A stretch of 64,000 nucleotides of DNA from Arthrobacter sp. 24S4-2 (GTDB lineage Bacteria > Actinomycetota > Actinomycetes > Actinomycetales > Micrococcaceae): NCBI RefSeq assembly GCF_005280255.1, contig NZ_CP040018.1, forward strand, positions 5,146,001-5,210,000, in the 5' to 3' direction. Each line of letters opens with the position of its first letter. Within the stretch, counting starts at the first letter, position 1. The translations under genes and the position numbers were made by a program. Positions 15,384-24,686 of this stretch are shown here, in pieces. Below the pieces are notes generated by a model. It worked only from the letters and a program-made list of their open reading frames with translations. It made no database searches and had not been told where the DNA came from.

Positions 15384-16358
15384 ATGTTAAACGCCGATAC
15401 GCAGTCCTCCCCCGCCCGACGCCTCGATGTGGTTGTTGTCGGCGAGGCCCTGATCGACGTCGTCAGCCGTCCGGACGGCGACGTCGAACACCCCGGCGGC
15501 TCGCCGGCCAATGTCGCGTACGGGCTCGGGAGGCTGGGGGTCACCACCGGGCTGCTGACGGCAATCGGCGACGACGCCCGCGGCGCGGCGATCGAAGCCC
15601 ACCTGGCGTCCGCGGGAGTGGAGCTGCTGCCGGGTGCCCGGTCCCTCGCGCGCACCGCATCCGCCACGGCCACCATCGCCCCGGACGGTTCGGCCAGCTA
15701 CGTTTTCGATATCGACTGGAGGCTGGAACCGCTGGCCCCGGCATACCTTCCCAAAGTCCTCCACACGGGATCGATCGCCTCCTTCCTGGCGCCGGGCGCC
15801 GGCACCGTCCGGTCATTGCTGGAGCAGGCCCACCGGGAATGCATGGTCACCTACGACCCCAACATCAGGCCGGCGCTGCTCGGCAGCCACGCCGAAGCGA
15901 AGTCCGCGTTCGAGGAACTCGTCCCGCTGACCGACGTCGTCAAACTCAGCGACGAAGACGCGCAGTGGCTGTACCCTGGCCAGGATCTCGAGCAGACGGC
16001 GGAGCGGATCCTGCAGCTGGGCACGGGACTAGCCGTGATCACGGCCGGAGCCGAAGGGTCCCTGCTCCGCACCCAGGGGACACAGCTGAGCATTCCCTCC
16101 GTGACCACCTCCGTGGCGGACACCATCGGCGCCGGCGACTCCTACATGGCAGCCCTGATCCTGGGGCTCCTGACCCGCGGCACCGCCGGGCTGGCACCGG
16201 CAGTGCTCGAAACCATCGGCCGGACTGCATCGGCCGCGGCAGCCATCACAGTCAGCCGCCCCGGCGCCAACCCGCCCACGCTTGACGAACTCCGGGCCTC
16301 TCTGGACTCGGCGGCCGGGGATACGGCGGCTCAGGACGTGGCAGCCATCGGCGTGTAG
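15384..16358 (+). CDS. PfkB-family fructokinase
   Basis: 324 aa from ATG 15384. Ribokinase/PfkB sugar kinase: the N-terminal VVVGEALIDVVSRPDG and HPGGSPANVAYGLGRLG motifs bind sugar, and the C-terminal DTIGAGDSYMAALILG motif carries the catalytic Asp. The GG and GAGD signatures and the gene context indicate fructose as acceptor, giving fructose 6-phosphate (or 1-phosphate) in the cytoplasm. It is the last gene of the importer operon and overlaps the 3' end of the convergent GH32 gene by 28 bp. Confidence 0.88.
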   Translation: MLNADTQSSPARRLDVVVVGEALIDVVSRPDGDVEHPGGSPANVAYGLGRLGVTTGLLTAIGDDARGAAIEAHLASAGVELLPGARSLARTASATATIAPDGSASYVFDIDWRLEPLAPAYLPKVLHTGSIASFLAPGAGTVRSLLEQAHRECMVTYDPNIRPALLGSHAEAKSAFEELVPLTDVVKLSDEDAQWLYPGQDLEQTAERILQLGTGLAVITAGAEGSLLRTQGTQLSIPSVTTSVADTIGAGDSYMAALILGLLTRGTAGLAPAVLETIGRTASAAAAITVSRPGANPPTLDELRASLDSAAGDTAAQDVAAIGV

Positions 16359-18289
16359 CTGAAGGACCTGAGCGTCAGTGTTTTGTCCGTGGTCAGCGCC
16401 CTGACGCCCTTCGGGGCGCCCGCGGGGAAGACCAGCGAGCTCAGCGTTCTCTCACCGCCGTTCACGAACACCTCCACAGAGCTGTAGTCCACATAGATGC
16501 TGAGCCGGACCTGTCCGTCACGGGGAGCGGATTTGGCCCGCCGCACCGTGCCATATTCCGGCGCGAGGGCGGCGGTTTCCTTGGCGGCCCCGTCCCGGGA
16601 GACGAACGCCGTTTCTGATTCGAAGTCATAGCCCACGGTGGCGAAGACGCCGTTCTCGGCGAGGAGTTCCACCTTGGCTTCGGAGCCGTCGTCCCCGGCG
16701 GCCCTCTCGAGGGTCAGATCAAGCCGGTAGGCACCGCCGCCGGGTGCCGGCAGCCCGGCAGTACCGCCCGGAGTGAGTTTCCTGTCTTCCACAGTGACAG
16801 TGTCGCCGTCCAGTGACTTCAGTGCACTGGTCGGAGAGGAGACGAGGGTGGGCCTGCCGGAGACAGTCTTCAGCCGGATGTCCCTGACCACGGTATCGGT
16901 GCCGCCGTGCCAGTCCTCCGTGGGCAGCTTGCGTGCGTAGCTCCAGTTGTTCAGCCAGCCAATGGCGTGGCGGGCACCCATGCGCTGACCTTCCGTGAGC
17001 CGGGGGTCGTCCCAGGTCACGGCCGCGTAGAAATCGGAGCCCTCATCCAGCCACTGGTGCTTCTCTTCCGCCGGTGAGAACCGTGTGCCGTCCCAGGTGC
17101 CGGTCCAGTAGGCGACGCCGGTGGGCTTTCCTTCCTCGGCGCCGTTGGCGCTGGCGGCGAGCACCCATGTGCGTTTGGACGGATCGCCGTCGACGTCGAG
17201 CTGGAAGAGTTCGGGGCATTCGAGGACGCCCAGGCCATTGCCTTCAAAGCCCGAAAGGTAGCGCCACTCCTTCAGGTTCGAGGATGCGTACAGGCCGATC
17301 TTCCCGCCCTCCGCCAAAGCCATGACCCATTGCTTGTTGGCTTCATCGCGGATGATCTTGGGGTCGCGCCAGTCCTTCTCTCCGGGATTGTCCATCACGG
17401 GGTTCCCGTCATAGGCCTTGAAGGAATACCCCTTGTCGGTGGAATAGAACAGCGACTGCCGCTGGATGCCTTCGTCCTGCTGGGTCATGACCGCAATCAC
17501 AGCGCCCTTGCCGAAGCCGGCGGAGTTCTCGTAGTCCACCACGGCGCTGCCCGTTTCGATGTCGCCCAGGCCGTTCTTGTACTTTTCGATGGCCACCCCT
17601 TCGTCTTTCCAGTGCACCAGGTCGGTGCTGGTGAGGTGGTACCACTCGGTGCCGTTCCCCTCGGGGTAACCGGAGTTGTAAAGGTAGTAGTAGTGCCACA
17701 GGCCGTCCAGCCAGAAGGGCCGCTGGGGATCGTTCATCCAGTTTTCCCGGGGTGTGATGTGGTAGCTGGGCCGGTAACCGGAGGCGCCCGCCGGGCGTTC
17801 GAACGCCGAGGCTGCCGGCGCAGGCAGCTCCGGCGCTGCCCCCAGGTCAGCCAGCATGGCACCCACCGCTGCCGGGGTGATGCAGTCCGGCAGCGGAATT
17901 TCGTCGGAGCCCGCCCGCACCACCTGGTCCCGCACGCTGGACCGCGCAAAGACGTCCTGTCCCACCCTCGCGGCGGCCACCCAGCCACCGGCACATTCGA
18001 TGCTGCGGAGATCTGTGACTCCGGAGGTCCGCAGCGGATGCGCCAGCTCTTCCAGGCTGCGGTCTCCCCCCGTCAGCCAGAATGAGCCGAAACGGCCTGT
18101 GTCCTTCTTGGCCTCCGCCTGGGCGCTGGCAACGTCAGCCAAGGCTTCCTCCGCCGGGTTCCGCGGGTCCGGCCGCGACACCGCCCCGACCACGATGGCC
18201 ACGGCCACCAGCACGAGCGCCAGGGCCGCGGCCACGGTTGCCCAAAAGGCGCGCGGCGTGAGCTTGCTGGGAAGAAACCTGAGTGACAT
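16331..18289 (-). CDS. Membrane-anchored GH32 fructanase of the NDPQ type
   Basis: 652 aa from ATG 18287-18289; a GTG at 18295 is also possible. One membrane segment (about residues 15-38) without a clear cleavage site suggests an N-terminal anchor with the enzyme outside. Residues 45-165 form a region I do not recognise, with LTGGDRSLEEL and CAGGWVAAARV. The GH32 part begins YHITPRENWMNDPQRP (Asp187): Asn of the usual NDPN is Gln, as in levan-acting members such as levan fructotransferases. DWRDPK and LECPELF supply the remaining catalytic acids. A beta-sandwich with IYVDYSSVEVFVNGG follows. It is convergent with the fructokinase. Levan cleavage is inferred. Confidence 0.85.
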   Translation of the reverse strand: MSLRFLPSKLTPRAFWATVAAALALVLVAVAIVVGAVSRPDPRNPAEEALADVASAQAEAKKDTGRFGSFWLTGGDRSLEELAHPLRTSGVTDLRSIECAGGWVAAARVGQDVFARSSVRDQVVRAGSDEIPLPDCITPAAVGAMLADLGAAPELPAPAASAFERPAGASGYRPSYHITPRENWMNDPQRPFWLDGLWHYYYLYNSGYPEGNGTEWYHLTSTDLVHWKDEGVAIEKYKNGLGDIETGSAVVDYENSAGFGKGAVIAVMTQQDEGIQRQSLFYSTDKGYSFKAYDGNPVMDNPGEKDWRDPKIIRDEANKQWVMALAEGGKIGLYASSNLKEWRYLSGFEGNGLGVLECPELFQLDVDGDPSKRTWVLAASANGAEEGKPTGVAYWTGTWDGTRFSPAEEKHQWLDEGSDFYAAVTWDDPRLTEGQRMGARHAIGWLNNWSYARKLPTEDWHGGTDTVVRDIRLKTVSGRPTLVSSPTSALKSLDGDTVTVEDRKLTPGGTAGLPAPGGGAYRLDLTLERAAGDDGSEAKVELLAENGVFATVGYDFESETAFVSRDGAAKETAALAPEYGTVRRAKSAPRDGQVRLSIYVDYSSVEVFVNGGERTLSSLVFPAGAPKGVRALTTDKTLTLRSFSYTPMAATS

Positions 18290-18310
18290 GTCCACCGATC
18301 ATCGTGACGC

Positions 18311-18351
18311 ACGAACGCCGGCGCCGGTTTCAAGCCGGCGCCGGCGTTCGT
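18311..18351 (-). terminator. Perfect 17-bp hairpin downstream of the DMP19-like gene
   Basis: Arms 18311-18327 and 18335-18351 are perfectly complementary with a 7-nt loop. It lies 84 nt past the stop of the DMP19-like gene and just upstream of the GH32 gene start, so it probably separates the two minus-strand units. There is no U tract. Confidence 0.6.
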
Positions 18352-18435
18352 GGATACTGGTCTGATTTCCCTCGATTTTACAGGGGACGCAGCTCGGTGT
18401 TCCCGCCGGGACCTCGGACGGCGCTGTGCGGGGAC

Positions 18436-19356
18436 CTAGGCGTCGGCCTCTTCGAACTCCACCGCGGCAACAATTTCCTTGGTCGAGGGGCTGATCATGT
18501 AGGCCTCCTCGTCGTCCTCAACCATGATGAAATCACCATGGTTGGTGGTGAAGTGCCAGGCGAGGGTGGTCTCGCCGTTGTGCTCGTAGTTGGGATCGCC
18601 CATGGTGATTTTCCGGAGCTCCTGGCCCGCGACGTCGCACAGTTCGCGGATGATCAGTTCGAACTCCGGCGCGTTCTCAAGAGCCTCTTCCGCCGCTTCG
18701 GCCTGGCGTTCGGCCAGGTTGGGGATCTGCGCCACGCGCTCGGCGATGTGCAGCTCCAGCTGCTCGTCGTCCAACAGCAGCAGGCCTTCCTGGCTGCGGA
18801 GCCACGCGGCGTTGAGGGCAAGGATGTCCTCGGTTTCCAGCAGAGACTCGAATTCTTCGTCTAGCTCTTCGAGTTCCCGGACCGCCTCTGCTGACCGGTC
18901 CGCCTCCGCGGAGGCGGACCCGCCGTCGTCATCGGTGCTGTCTCCGTCAGTGTCTTCACTGTCGACACCGGCAAGGACGTCCGTATCCCCATCCAGGTAT
19001 GCATCGGCGTCGTCTTCGGAGAGGGCATCAAACGCAGCGACCGTGCGGTTGAACAGCTCAAGATGGGCAGCGGCGCCCATCCCGTCCAGGCCTTCACGGA
19101 CGTAGGCGTCGATCTCTTCGCGCTCCGGCACCGTGAAGACGTACTGCGCAAAGCCGCCGGCCAGCGCCTGGGTGAGGTAGAAGTCCACGTAGTAGCTGCG
19201 CAGGGCGTTCGGCGCGATTTCCGGAGCGTCGAGCAGTTCCTCGTACATGGCGTTGACCACCGTCACATTGGAATCAACCACCTCCTCGTTGGCCGTCTCG
19301 GTGCTGCCGGTTGTCAGGACGACGGGGTGCTTGCTGGCGGGCTGACCGGTGCTCAT
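18436..19356 (-). CDS. DMP19/DUF4375-like acidic protein
   Basis: 306 aa. The N-terminal half (ALRSYYVDFYLTQALAGGFAQYVF..., about residues 45-120) resembles the DMP19 (DUF4375) fold, whose prototype mimics DNA. An acidic low-complexity stretch (about 120-165, rich in D, E and S) links it to a second half with LELHIAERVAQIPNLAERQAEAAEEAL and a strand-rich end. No catalytic motif is visible. It is divergent from a SWIM-domain SNF2 helicase over a 177-bp region. A role in modulating a DNA-binding partner is speculative. Confidence 0.7.
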   Translation of the reverse strand: MSTGQPASKHPVVLTTGSTETANEEVVDSNVTVVNAMYEELLDAPEIAPNALRSYYVDFYLTQALAGGFAQYVFTVPEREEIDAYVREGLDGMGAAAHLELFNRTVAAFDALSEDDADAYLDGDTDVLAGVDSEDTDGDSTDDDGGSASAEADRSAEAVRELEELDEEFESLLETEDILALNAAWLRSQEGLLLLDDEQLELHIAERVAQIPNLAERQAEAAEEALENAPEFELIIRELCDVAGQELRKITMGDPNYEHNGETTLAWHFTTNHGDFIMVEDDEEAYMISPSTKEIVAAVEFEEADA

Positions 19357-19533
19357 GGGAAATCCTCACTGCTGAAAGCGGGTGGTACTCAGGACCCTTT
19401 CACGCTATGCGGCGGACCAGTCGGCGGGTTGGAGGGGAGTTGAACGTTGGGCGAAGTTTCAGGGCCTCTCCCGGCTCGGTAAGATGGATCAGATAACCTG
19501 CAGATTTTTGACCTGCTGAAAGTAGCGCGCACC

Positions 19534-22500
19534 ATGCCATCCCAACCGGACGAGAGTGCGGCACTGGCAATACAGACCCCCGCGATCAACGACCGCTCCC
19601 TCGCGGCCGGACTCGCCTACGCCATGGGCAGCCGGGTCTCGGGGATTTCCTTCGATGCCGCCACCGGCCTGATGCTCGGGAAGGTCCGCGGCGGCTCCGA
19701 CGCACCCTACTCAACCACCGCGAAGCTGGTCCGGAAGGCCGGCGGCTGGAGCTGCACCGTGGGTGTGTGCAGCTGCCCGGTGCGCAAGGACTGCAAGCAC
19801 GTGGCCGCGCTGCTGTTCGCTGCGGAGGACAACCCGGCCACCCGCGTCCAGCTCCTGGCCCCGGCCGAGTCCACGCGGCTGTCCCGCGAGCCCGTGGCGC
19901 TGGAGATGCCTGACTGGGAGCAGGCCCTGGGCCCGCTCATCGCCCGGCCTGGCATCACGCAGTCCACCAACGGCATCCCGCTGGCGCTGCAGTTCGACGT
20001 CGAAGAACCCGCCCCGCACTTCTCCTACACCGGCCGCCGTGATCCGCTCCGCAGCGTCCGCCAGCTCAAGGCGCGCCCCGTGATCATGGGGGCCAAGGGC
20101 AAGTGGATCCGCGGCGACGTCTCCTGGAACACCCTCAGCTACCTGAATTACCGGCGGGAATGCAACGAGGCGCATGTTGAGTGGATGCAGGAATTCCTCG
20201 CTTCCCATACCGCCCTCGCCAACCGGCAGCACAATTCCACCGCGCCGTGGCTGGGCCTGAACACCTACGCCGGGAAAAACATGTGGAGCCTGCTGGTGCA
20301 GGCCCGAAAGATCGGCGTCGCGCTGGTCCATGCCCGCGGGCTGGAACCGGTGCGGTTCGTGGAGGATCCGGCCGCCGTCGGACTCAATCTGACCCGCAGC
20401 GGGACCCCCGTTGAGGGCGAAGGCGCCGCTGCCGGCGGGAAAACGCCCGACGACGGCGGGCTGACGCTCGCGCCCACCATCACCGTTGAGGGCGAAGTGG
20501 TGGATCCGGCATCGGTGGGGACAATCGGCAGGCCTGCGCACGGCATCTTCCTGACCTCCGGCGGGGATGGCCTGCCGGGAGTGGCCACAGACTCCGTCAT
20601 CACGCTCGCTCCCCTGGAAAACGGGCTCAGCGAGGAACTCCTGACATTCGTCACCGCGGGCAGTACCCTGCACATTCCGGCGCGCGACGAGACCCGGTTC
20701 CTCACCGGTTTCTATCCCAAGCTGAAGCAGGCTGCCCGGGTCACCGCATCGGACGAGTCGGTGGAGCTGCCCACGCTGGCCGTTCCCACGCTGTCCCTCC
20801 TGGCCAACTACGGCGCCGACCATAAAGTGCGGCTGCACTGGGAATGGCACTACAAGTCCGGAAACCTGGTCACGGCGCAGCCGCTGTGGCGGCACCCGGG
20901 CGACCACGGCTACCGTGACGACCCCACGGAAGCCCGCATCCTTGAGACGGTGGGCCAGCCCTGGGAAACAGTGCCGAAACTGGGCGAATCTGCCACCGGC
21001 GGCTGGGGCACGCCGCGGCTGGCAGCGTCGGCCGAACTGAGCGGCCTGGACACGCTGACGTTTACCGAGGAAGTCCTCCCCCGGCTCCGCAACACCCCCG
21101 ACGTCGTGGTGGACACCGCGGGCGACATCGCCGATTACCGCGAGGCCGAGGAAGCTCCGGTGGTGGCCATCTCCACCAAGGCCACCGACAGCCGCGACTG
21201 GTTCGATCTGGGCATCGTGATCACCCTCGAGGGCCAGCCCGTGTCCTTCGCGGCACTGTTCTCCGCCCTTGCGGCTGGCGAAACACGGATGCTCCTGCCC
21301 AGCGGCGCGTACTTCTCCCTGGACCTGCCCGAACTGCACCAGCTGCGGGCACTGATCGACGAAGCCCGTTCGCTTCAGGACAACAAGGACGCGCCGCTGC
21401 AGATCAGCCGCTTCCAGGCCGGGCTCTGGGACGAGCTGGCACACCTGGGCATCGTGGACGAGCAGGCAGCCGCCTGGCGCGACGCCGTGGGCGGACTGCT
21501 GGAAGGCGGCATAAACGGGCTGCCCCTGCCTGCGGCGCTGAACGCCGAGCTGCGCCCGTACCAGCTGGAGGGTTTCAACTGGCTGAGCTTCCTCTACAAA
21601 CACGGCCTGGGCGGGGTGCTGGCCGATGACATGGGCCTGGGCAAGACCGTCCAGGCGCTGGCGCTGATCTGCGCCGCGAAAGAGCACACCCGGGTTCCGG
21701 ACGGAACAGCTGACGGAGGAAAGGCAGCCTCCGACGGCGCCGCCCCGCCCGCCTCCCCGGGTTCCGCTCCCTTCCTCGTAGTGGCCCCCACCAGCGTGGT
21801 GGGCAACTGGGAAGCCGAAACCGCACGCTTCGCCCCCGGGCTTACGGTCAAGGCCATCGGCGAAACCTTCGCCAAGAACGGCGTGGACCCGGCCGAGGCC
21901 ATGGCCGGCGCTGACATCGTGATCACGTCCTATGCCCTGTTCCGGATCGACTACGAGGCATATGCGTCACGGGAATGGTCCGGCCTGGTGCTGGACGAGG
22001 CCCAGTTCGTGAAGAACCACCAGTCCAAGGCATACCAGTGTGCGCGCAAGCTGCCGGCCGTGTTCAAGCTGGCCATCACCGGCACCCCGCTGGAGAACAA
22101 CCTGATGGAGTTCTGGGCCCTGACGTCGATCGTGGCGCCGGGCCTGTTCGCGAGCCCCAAGCGGTTCGCCGAGTATTACCAGAAGCCGGTGGAGAAGAAC
22201 GGTGACAAGGGGCAGCTGGACAAGCTCCGCCGTCGGGTCCGTCCGCTGATGATGCGCCGCACCAAGGAGCAGGTCATCCACGACCTGCCGCCGAAGCAGG
22301 AGCAGATCCTTGAGGTGGTGCTTAACCCGCGCCACCAGAAGGTGTACCAGACGCACCTGCAGCGGGAACGCCAGAAGATCCTGGGCCTCATTGACGACGT
22401 CAACAAGAACCGCTTCACCATCTTCCAGTCCCTCACCCTGCTGCGTCAGCTGAGCCTGGATGCGTCGCTGGTGGATCCCTCGCTGTCCGGTGTCCGGTCC

Positions 22501-23004
22501 AGCAAACTGGACGTGCTGTTCGAACAGCTGGAGGACCTCGTTGCCGAAGGGCACCGGGCGCTGATCTTCAGCCAGTTCACCGGTTTCCTGGGGAAGGTCA
22601 GGGAGCGGCTCGTCGAAGAGAACATCGAGTTCTGCTACCTCGACGGCGGCACCCGCAACCGGTCCGATGTGGTGAACGAATTCAAGAACGGCTCCGCACC
22701 GGTGTTCCTGATCAGCCTCAAGGCCGGCGGCTTCGGCCTGAACCTGACCGAGGCGGACTACGTGTTCCTGCTGGACCCCTGGTGGAACCCGGCCTCCGAG
22801 GCGCAGGCCGTGGACCGCACCCACCGGATCGGCCAGGCCCGCAACGTGATGGTCTACCGGCTGGTGGCCAAGGACACCATCGAGGAAAAGGTCATGGCGC
22901 TCAAGGCCAAGAAGTCACAGCTGTTCGCCGACGTGATGGAGGGCGATGCGCTCTCCGGCGGTTCCCTGACGGCCGAAGACCTGGCGGGGCTGTTCAACGA
23001 CTGA
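19534..23004 (+). CDS. SNF2-family DEAD/DEAH ATPase with SWIM zinc finger
   Basis: 1156 aa, full length. Residues about 70-110 hold a SWIM zinc finger (CSCPVRKDCKH). A long middle region of unknown fold follows. The SNF2 motor is complete: LADDMGLGKTVQ (motif I), LVLDEAQFVKN (II), ITGTPLENN (III), RALIFSQFTGFL (IV), and GFGLNLTEADYVFLLDPWWNP with DRTHRIGQ (V-VI). A loop rich in Gly, Ala and Pro (about residues 723-745) interrupts the first lobe after motif I. Family members translocate on DNA and remodel protein-DNA complexes without strand separation. The target is unknown. Confidence 0.93.
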   Translation: MPSQPDESAALAIQTPAINDRSLAAGLAYAMGSRVSGISFDAATGLMLGKVRGGSDAPYSTTAKLVRKAGGWSCTVGVCSCPVRKDCKHVAALLFAAEDNPATRVQLLAPAESTRLSREPVALEMPDWEQALGPLIARPGITQSTNGIPLALQFDVEEPAPHFSYTGRRDPLRSVRQLKARPVIMGAKGKWIRGDVSWNTLSYLNYRRECNEAHVEWMQEFLASHTALANRQHNSTAPWLGLNTYAGKNMWSLLVQARKIGVALVHARGLEPVRFVEDPAAVGLNLTRSGTPVEGEGAAAGGKTPDDGGLTLAPTITVEGEVVDPASVGTIGRPAHGIFLTSGGDGLPGVATDSVITLAPLENGLSEELLTFVTAGSTLHIPARDETRFLTGFYPKLKQAARVTASDESVELPTLAVPTLSLLANYGADHKVRLHWEWHYKSGNLVTAQPLWRHPGDHGYRDDPTEARILETVGQPWETVPKLGESATGGWGTPRLAASAELSGLDTLTFTEEVLPRLRNTPDVVVDTAGDIADYREAEEAPVVAISTKATDSRDWFDLGIVITLEGQPVSFAALFSALAAGETRMLLPSGAYFSLDLPELHQLRALIDEARSLQDNKDAPLQISRFQAGLWDELAHLGIVDEQAAAWRDAVGGLLEGGINGLPLPAALNAELRPYQLEGFNWLSFLYKHGLGGVLADDMGLGKTVQALALICAAKEHTRVPDGTADGGKAASDGAAPPASPGSAPFLVVAPTSVVGNWEAETARFAPGLTVKAIGETFAKNGVDPAEAMAGADIVITSYALFRIDYEAYASREWSGLVLDEAQFVKNHQSKAYQCARKLPAVFKLAITGTPLENNLMEFWALTSIVAPGLFASPKRFAEYYQKPVEKNGDKGQLDKLRRRVRPLMMRRTKEQVIHDLPPKQEQILEVVLNPRHQKVYQTHLQRERQKILGLIDDVNKNRFTIFQSLTLLRQLSLDASLVDPSLSGVRSSKLDVLFEQLEDLVAEGHRALIFSQFTGFLGKVRERLVEENIEFCYLDGGTRNRSDVVNEFKNGSAPVFLISLKAGGFGLNLTEADYVFLLDPWWNPASEAQAVDRTHRIGQARNVMVYRLVAKDTIEEKVMALKAKKSQLFADVMEGDALSGGSLTAEDLAGLFND

Positions 23005-23021
23005 CGGTTAACAACGGGCGG

Positions 23022-23420
23022 TCAGCCCATCGCGGGCGCGAGGGACCTTCCCGGCGACAGCTGCTTCCGCGCCCAGCCGGCGAGCTTCTTGCCTTTGCCC
23101 TTCCACCAGTTGTCCTCGTCCTTGTCGTGGTGCAGGCGGAAGACGATCATCACCATCACGAAGACGCCCATGGCGACGTCCATCCAGGACCAGAAGACGG
23201 CGTCAACCAGAACGCTGACCCCCATGACCAGGACGGACGGCACTGCCAGTGTGCGGAAAACGGTGCTGGCCACGTAGCGCCGGTGGGACCTGGGCACGGA
23301 CAGGGCGCGGACCATGTCGAAACAGAGGCACACCACCACCATTGTCTGGCCCAACGACAGCAGCACTTGCCCGGCCATGGACCCTGCGAACATGGCAACG
23401 GATGCCATTCCCGGGCTCAT
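23022..23420 (-). CDS. Small membrane protein, unknown function
   Basis: 132 aa with about three or four hydrophobic segments (FAGSMAGQVLLSLGQTMVVVC, then LAVPSVLVMGVSVLVDAVFW and MDVAMGVFVMVMIVF, in part) and a basic C-terminal tail with KGKGKKLAGWARKQ. It is convergent with the SNF2 gene, 17 bp apart. I do not recognise a family. Confidence 0.65.
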   Translation of the reverse strand: MSPGMASVAMFAGSMAGQVLLSLGQTMVVVCLCFDMVRALSVPRSHRRYVASTVFRTLAVPSVLVMGVSVLVDAVFWSWMDVAMGVFVMVMIVFRLHHDKDEDNWWKGKGKKLAGWARKQLSPGRSLAPAMG

Positions 23421-23737
23421 CGGACGTCACCGGCCGTTGCAGGACGCGGGCAGCACACCACGGGATTGCAGAGACCACACATAAGAAAACCCCCAGAGAC
23501 CAGAAACTACGCTGTGAGACCCAGCTGTGCTCCATTCAAGCGGCTGCCGCTAAGGTGCGTCACGAGTAGCGTGTACTCTATTCTGCCCGGGCCGGCGCCT
23601 GGCGCCGATTCACGGGTACTCAGTTCGGCGCACCCCGCACCCGCGTTGGGCAGGATACAGGCGTGGCAAAGTTGACCCGGAGCAGCTACGCCGCCGTCCT
23701 CTTCGGATCCGCAGCGACACAATCCCCAAGGAGCAGA
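23421..23737. other. Intergenic, no gene recognised
   Basis: 317 bp between the divergent small membrane protein and the ketopantoate-reductase-like gene. It holds only short frames without ribosome sites, plus a short GGCGCC-rich palindrome near 23590-23610. An AAGGAG at about 23728 serves the downstream gene. Confidence 0.6.
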
Positions 23738-24672
23738 ATGACCAACCAGCCGAATGCCCCAAGAATCCTGGTTGTCGGAGCCGGCGCCACCGGCGGATAC
23801 TTCGGCGCGCGCCTGGCGCAGGCCGGCCGGGACGTGACCTTCCTGGTCCGCCAGGGGCGGGCCGCCACCCTGCGCCGGCGGGGACTCCGCATCACGGGAC
23901 TGGGACGCGAAGACGTCATTGAACCTGCCCTGGTCACCGCGGCGGATATCAACAGCCCCTACGACCTGGTGCTGGTTACGGTAAAAGCCTCCGCCCTCCC
24001 CCAGGCACTGGCCGACGTGGCGCCGGCTGTGGGGCGGAGACAGTCATCATTCCGTTCCTCAACGGCATGGCCCACATGGACACGCTGGAAGCCGCTTTCG
24101 GCGCCGACCGCGTCTTGGGCGGGATCGTCAAGGTGGTCACAACCGTCACCGACGACGGTGACATCCTGCAGATGAATCCCCTGGCGACGCTCACGGTCGG
24201 GGAACAGCACGGCCCGCCGAGTGAGCGCGTCCTGCGGGCAGTGGAGCTCTTCACGGTGCCCGGGTTCAAGGCCTCGTCCACGGCGGATGCGTTGGCATCC
24301 ATGTGGCACAAATGGGTCTTCATCGTCGCCGCTGGCGCCGTGACCTGCCTGATGCGGGGACCGGTGGGCGCCATTGTCGCGGTAGCCGGCGGGACGGAAT
24401 TCGTGCACTCCGTCCTGGCCGAGGCCGGTGCCGTCGCTGCCGCCGCCGGCTTTCCGGTGCCGGACCACGAAGTCGAAATGTCCGTCGGCATACTTACGCA
24501 GCCGCGATCCACCTTCACGTCGTCCCTCTACCGCGACGTCGTTGCCGGGCTCCCCGGGGAGACCGAACACCTGCTAGGCGACTTCACCCGGCGGGCACGC
24601 CTCCTCGGGGCCGGCACGCCGCTGATCGACCTGGCCCTGATGCAACTCAGGGTCCACGCCGCCACCAGCTAG
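23738..24672 (+). pseudogene. Ketopantoate reductase-like gene with one frameshift
   Basis: The 5' part from ATG 23738 (AAGGAG upstream) encodes the NADP-binding start ILVVGAGATGGYFGARLAQAG. Near 24035 the frame breaks: the sequence reads GTG GGG CG GAG ACA GTC, where the family expects V-G-P-E-T-V, so one C appears missing. The rest (IPFLNGMAHMD..., KWVFIVAAGAVTCLMRGP..., SSLYRDVVAGLPGETEHLLGDF) continues in another frame to 24672. Together they would give about 311 aa, the normal length of ApbA/PanE-type reductases. Both halves are otherwise well preserved, so this is either a recent mutation or a sequencing error. Confidence 0.8.
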
Positions 24673-24686
24673 CGTGCCGCCCGCCG

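Noticed and set aside
19711..21687. 658-codon open frame antisense to the SNF2 gene
   Set aside because: Shadow of the high-GC helicase gene; no ribosome site and no recognisable domain.
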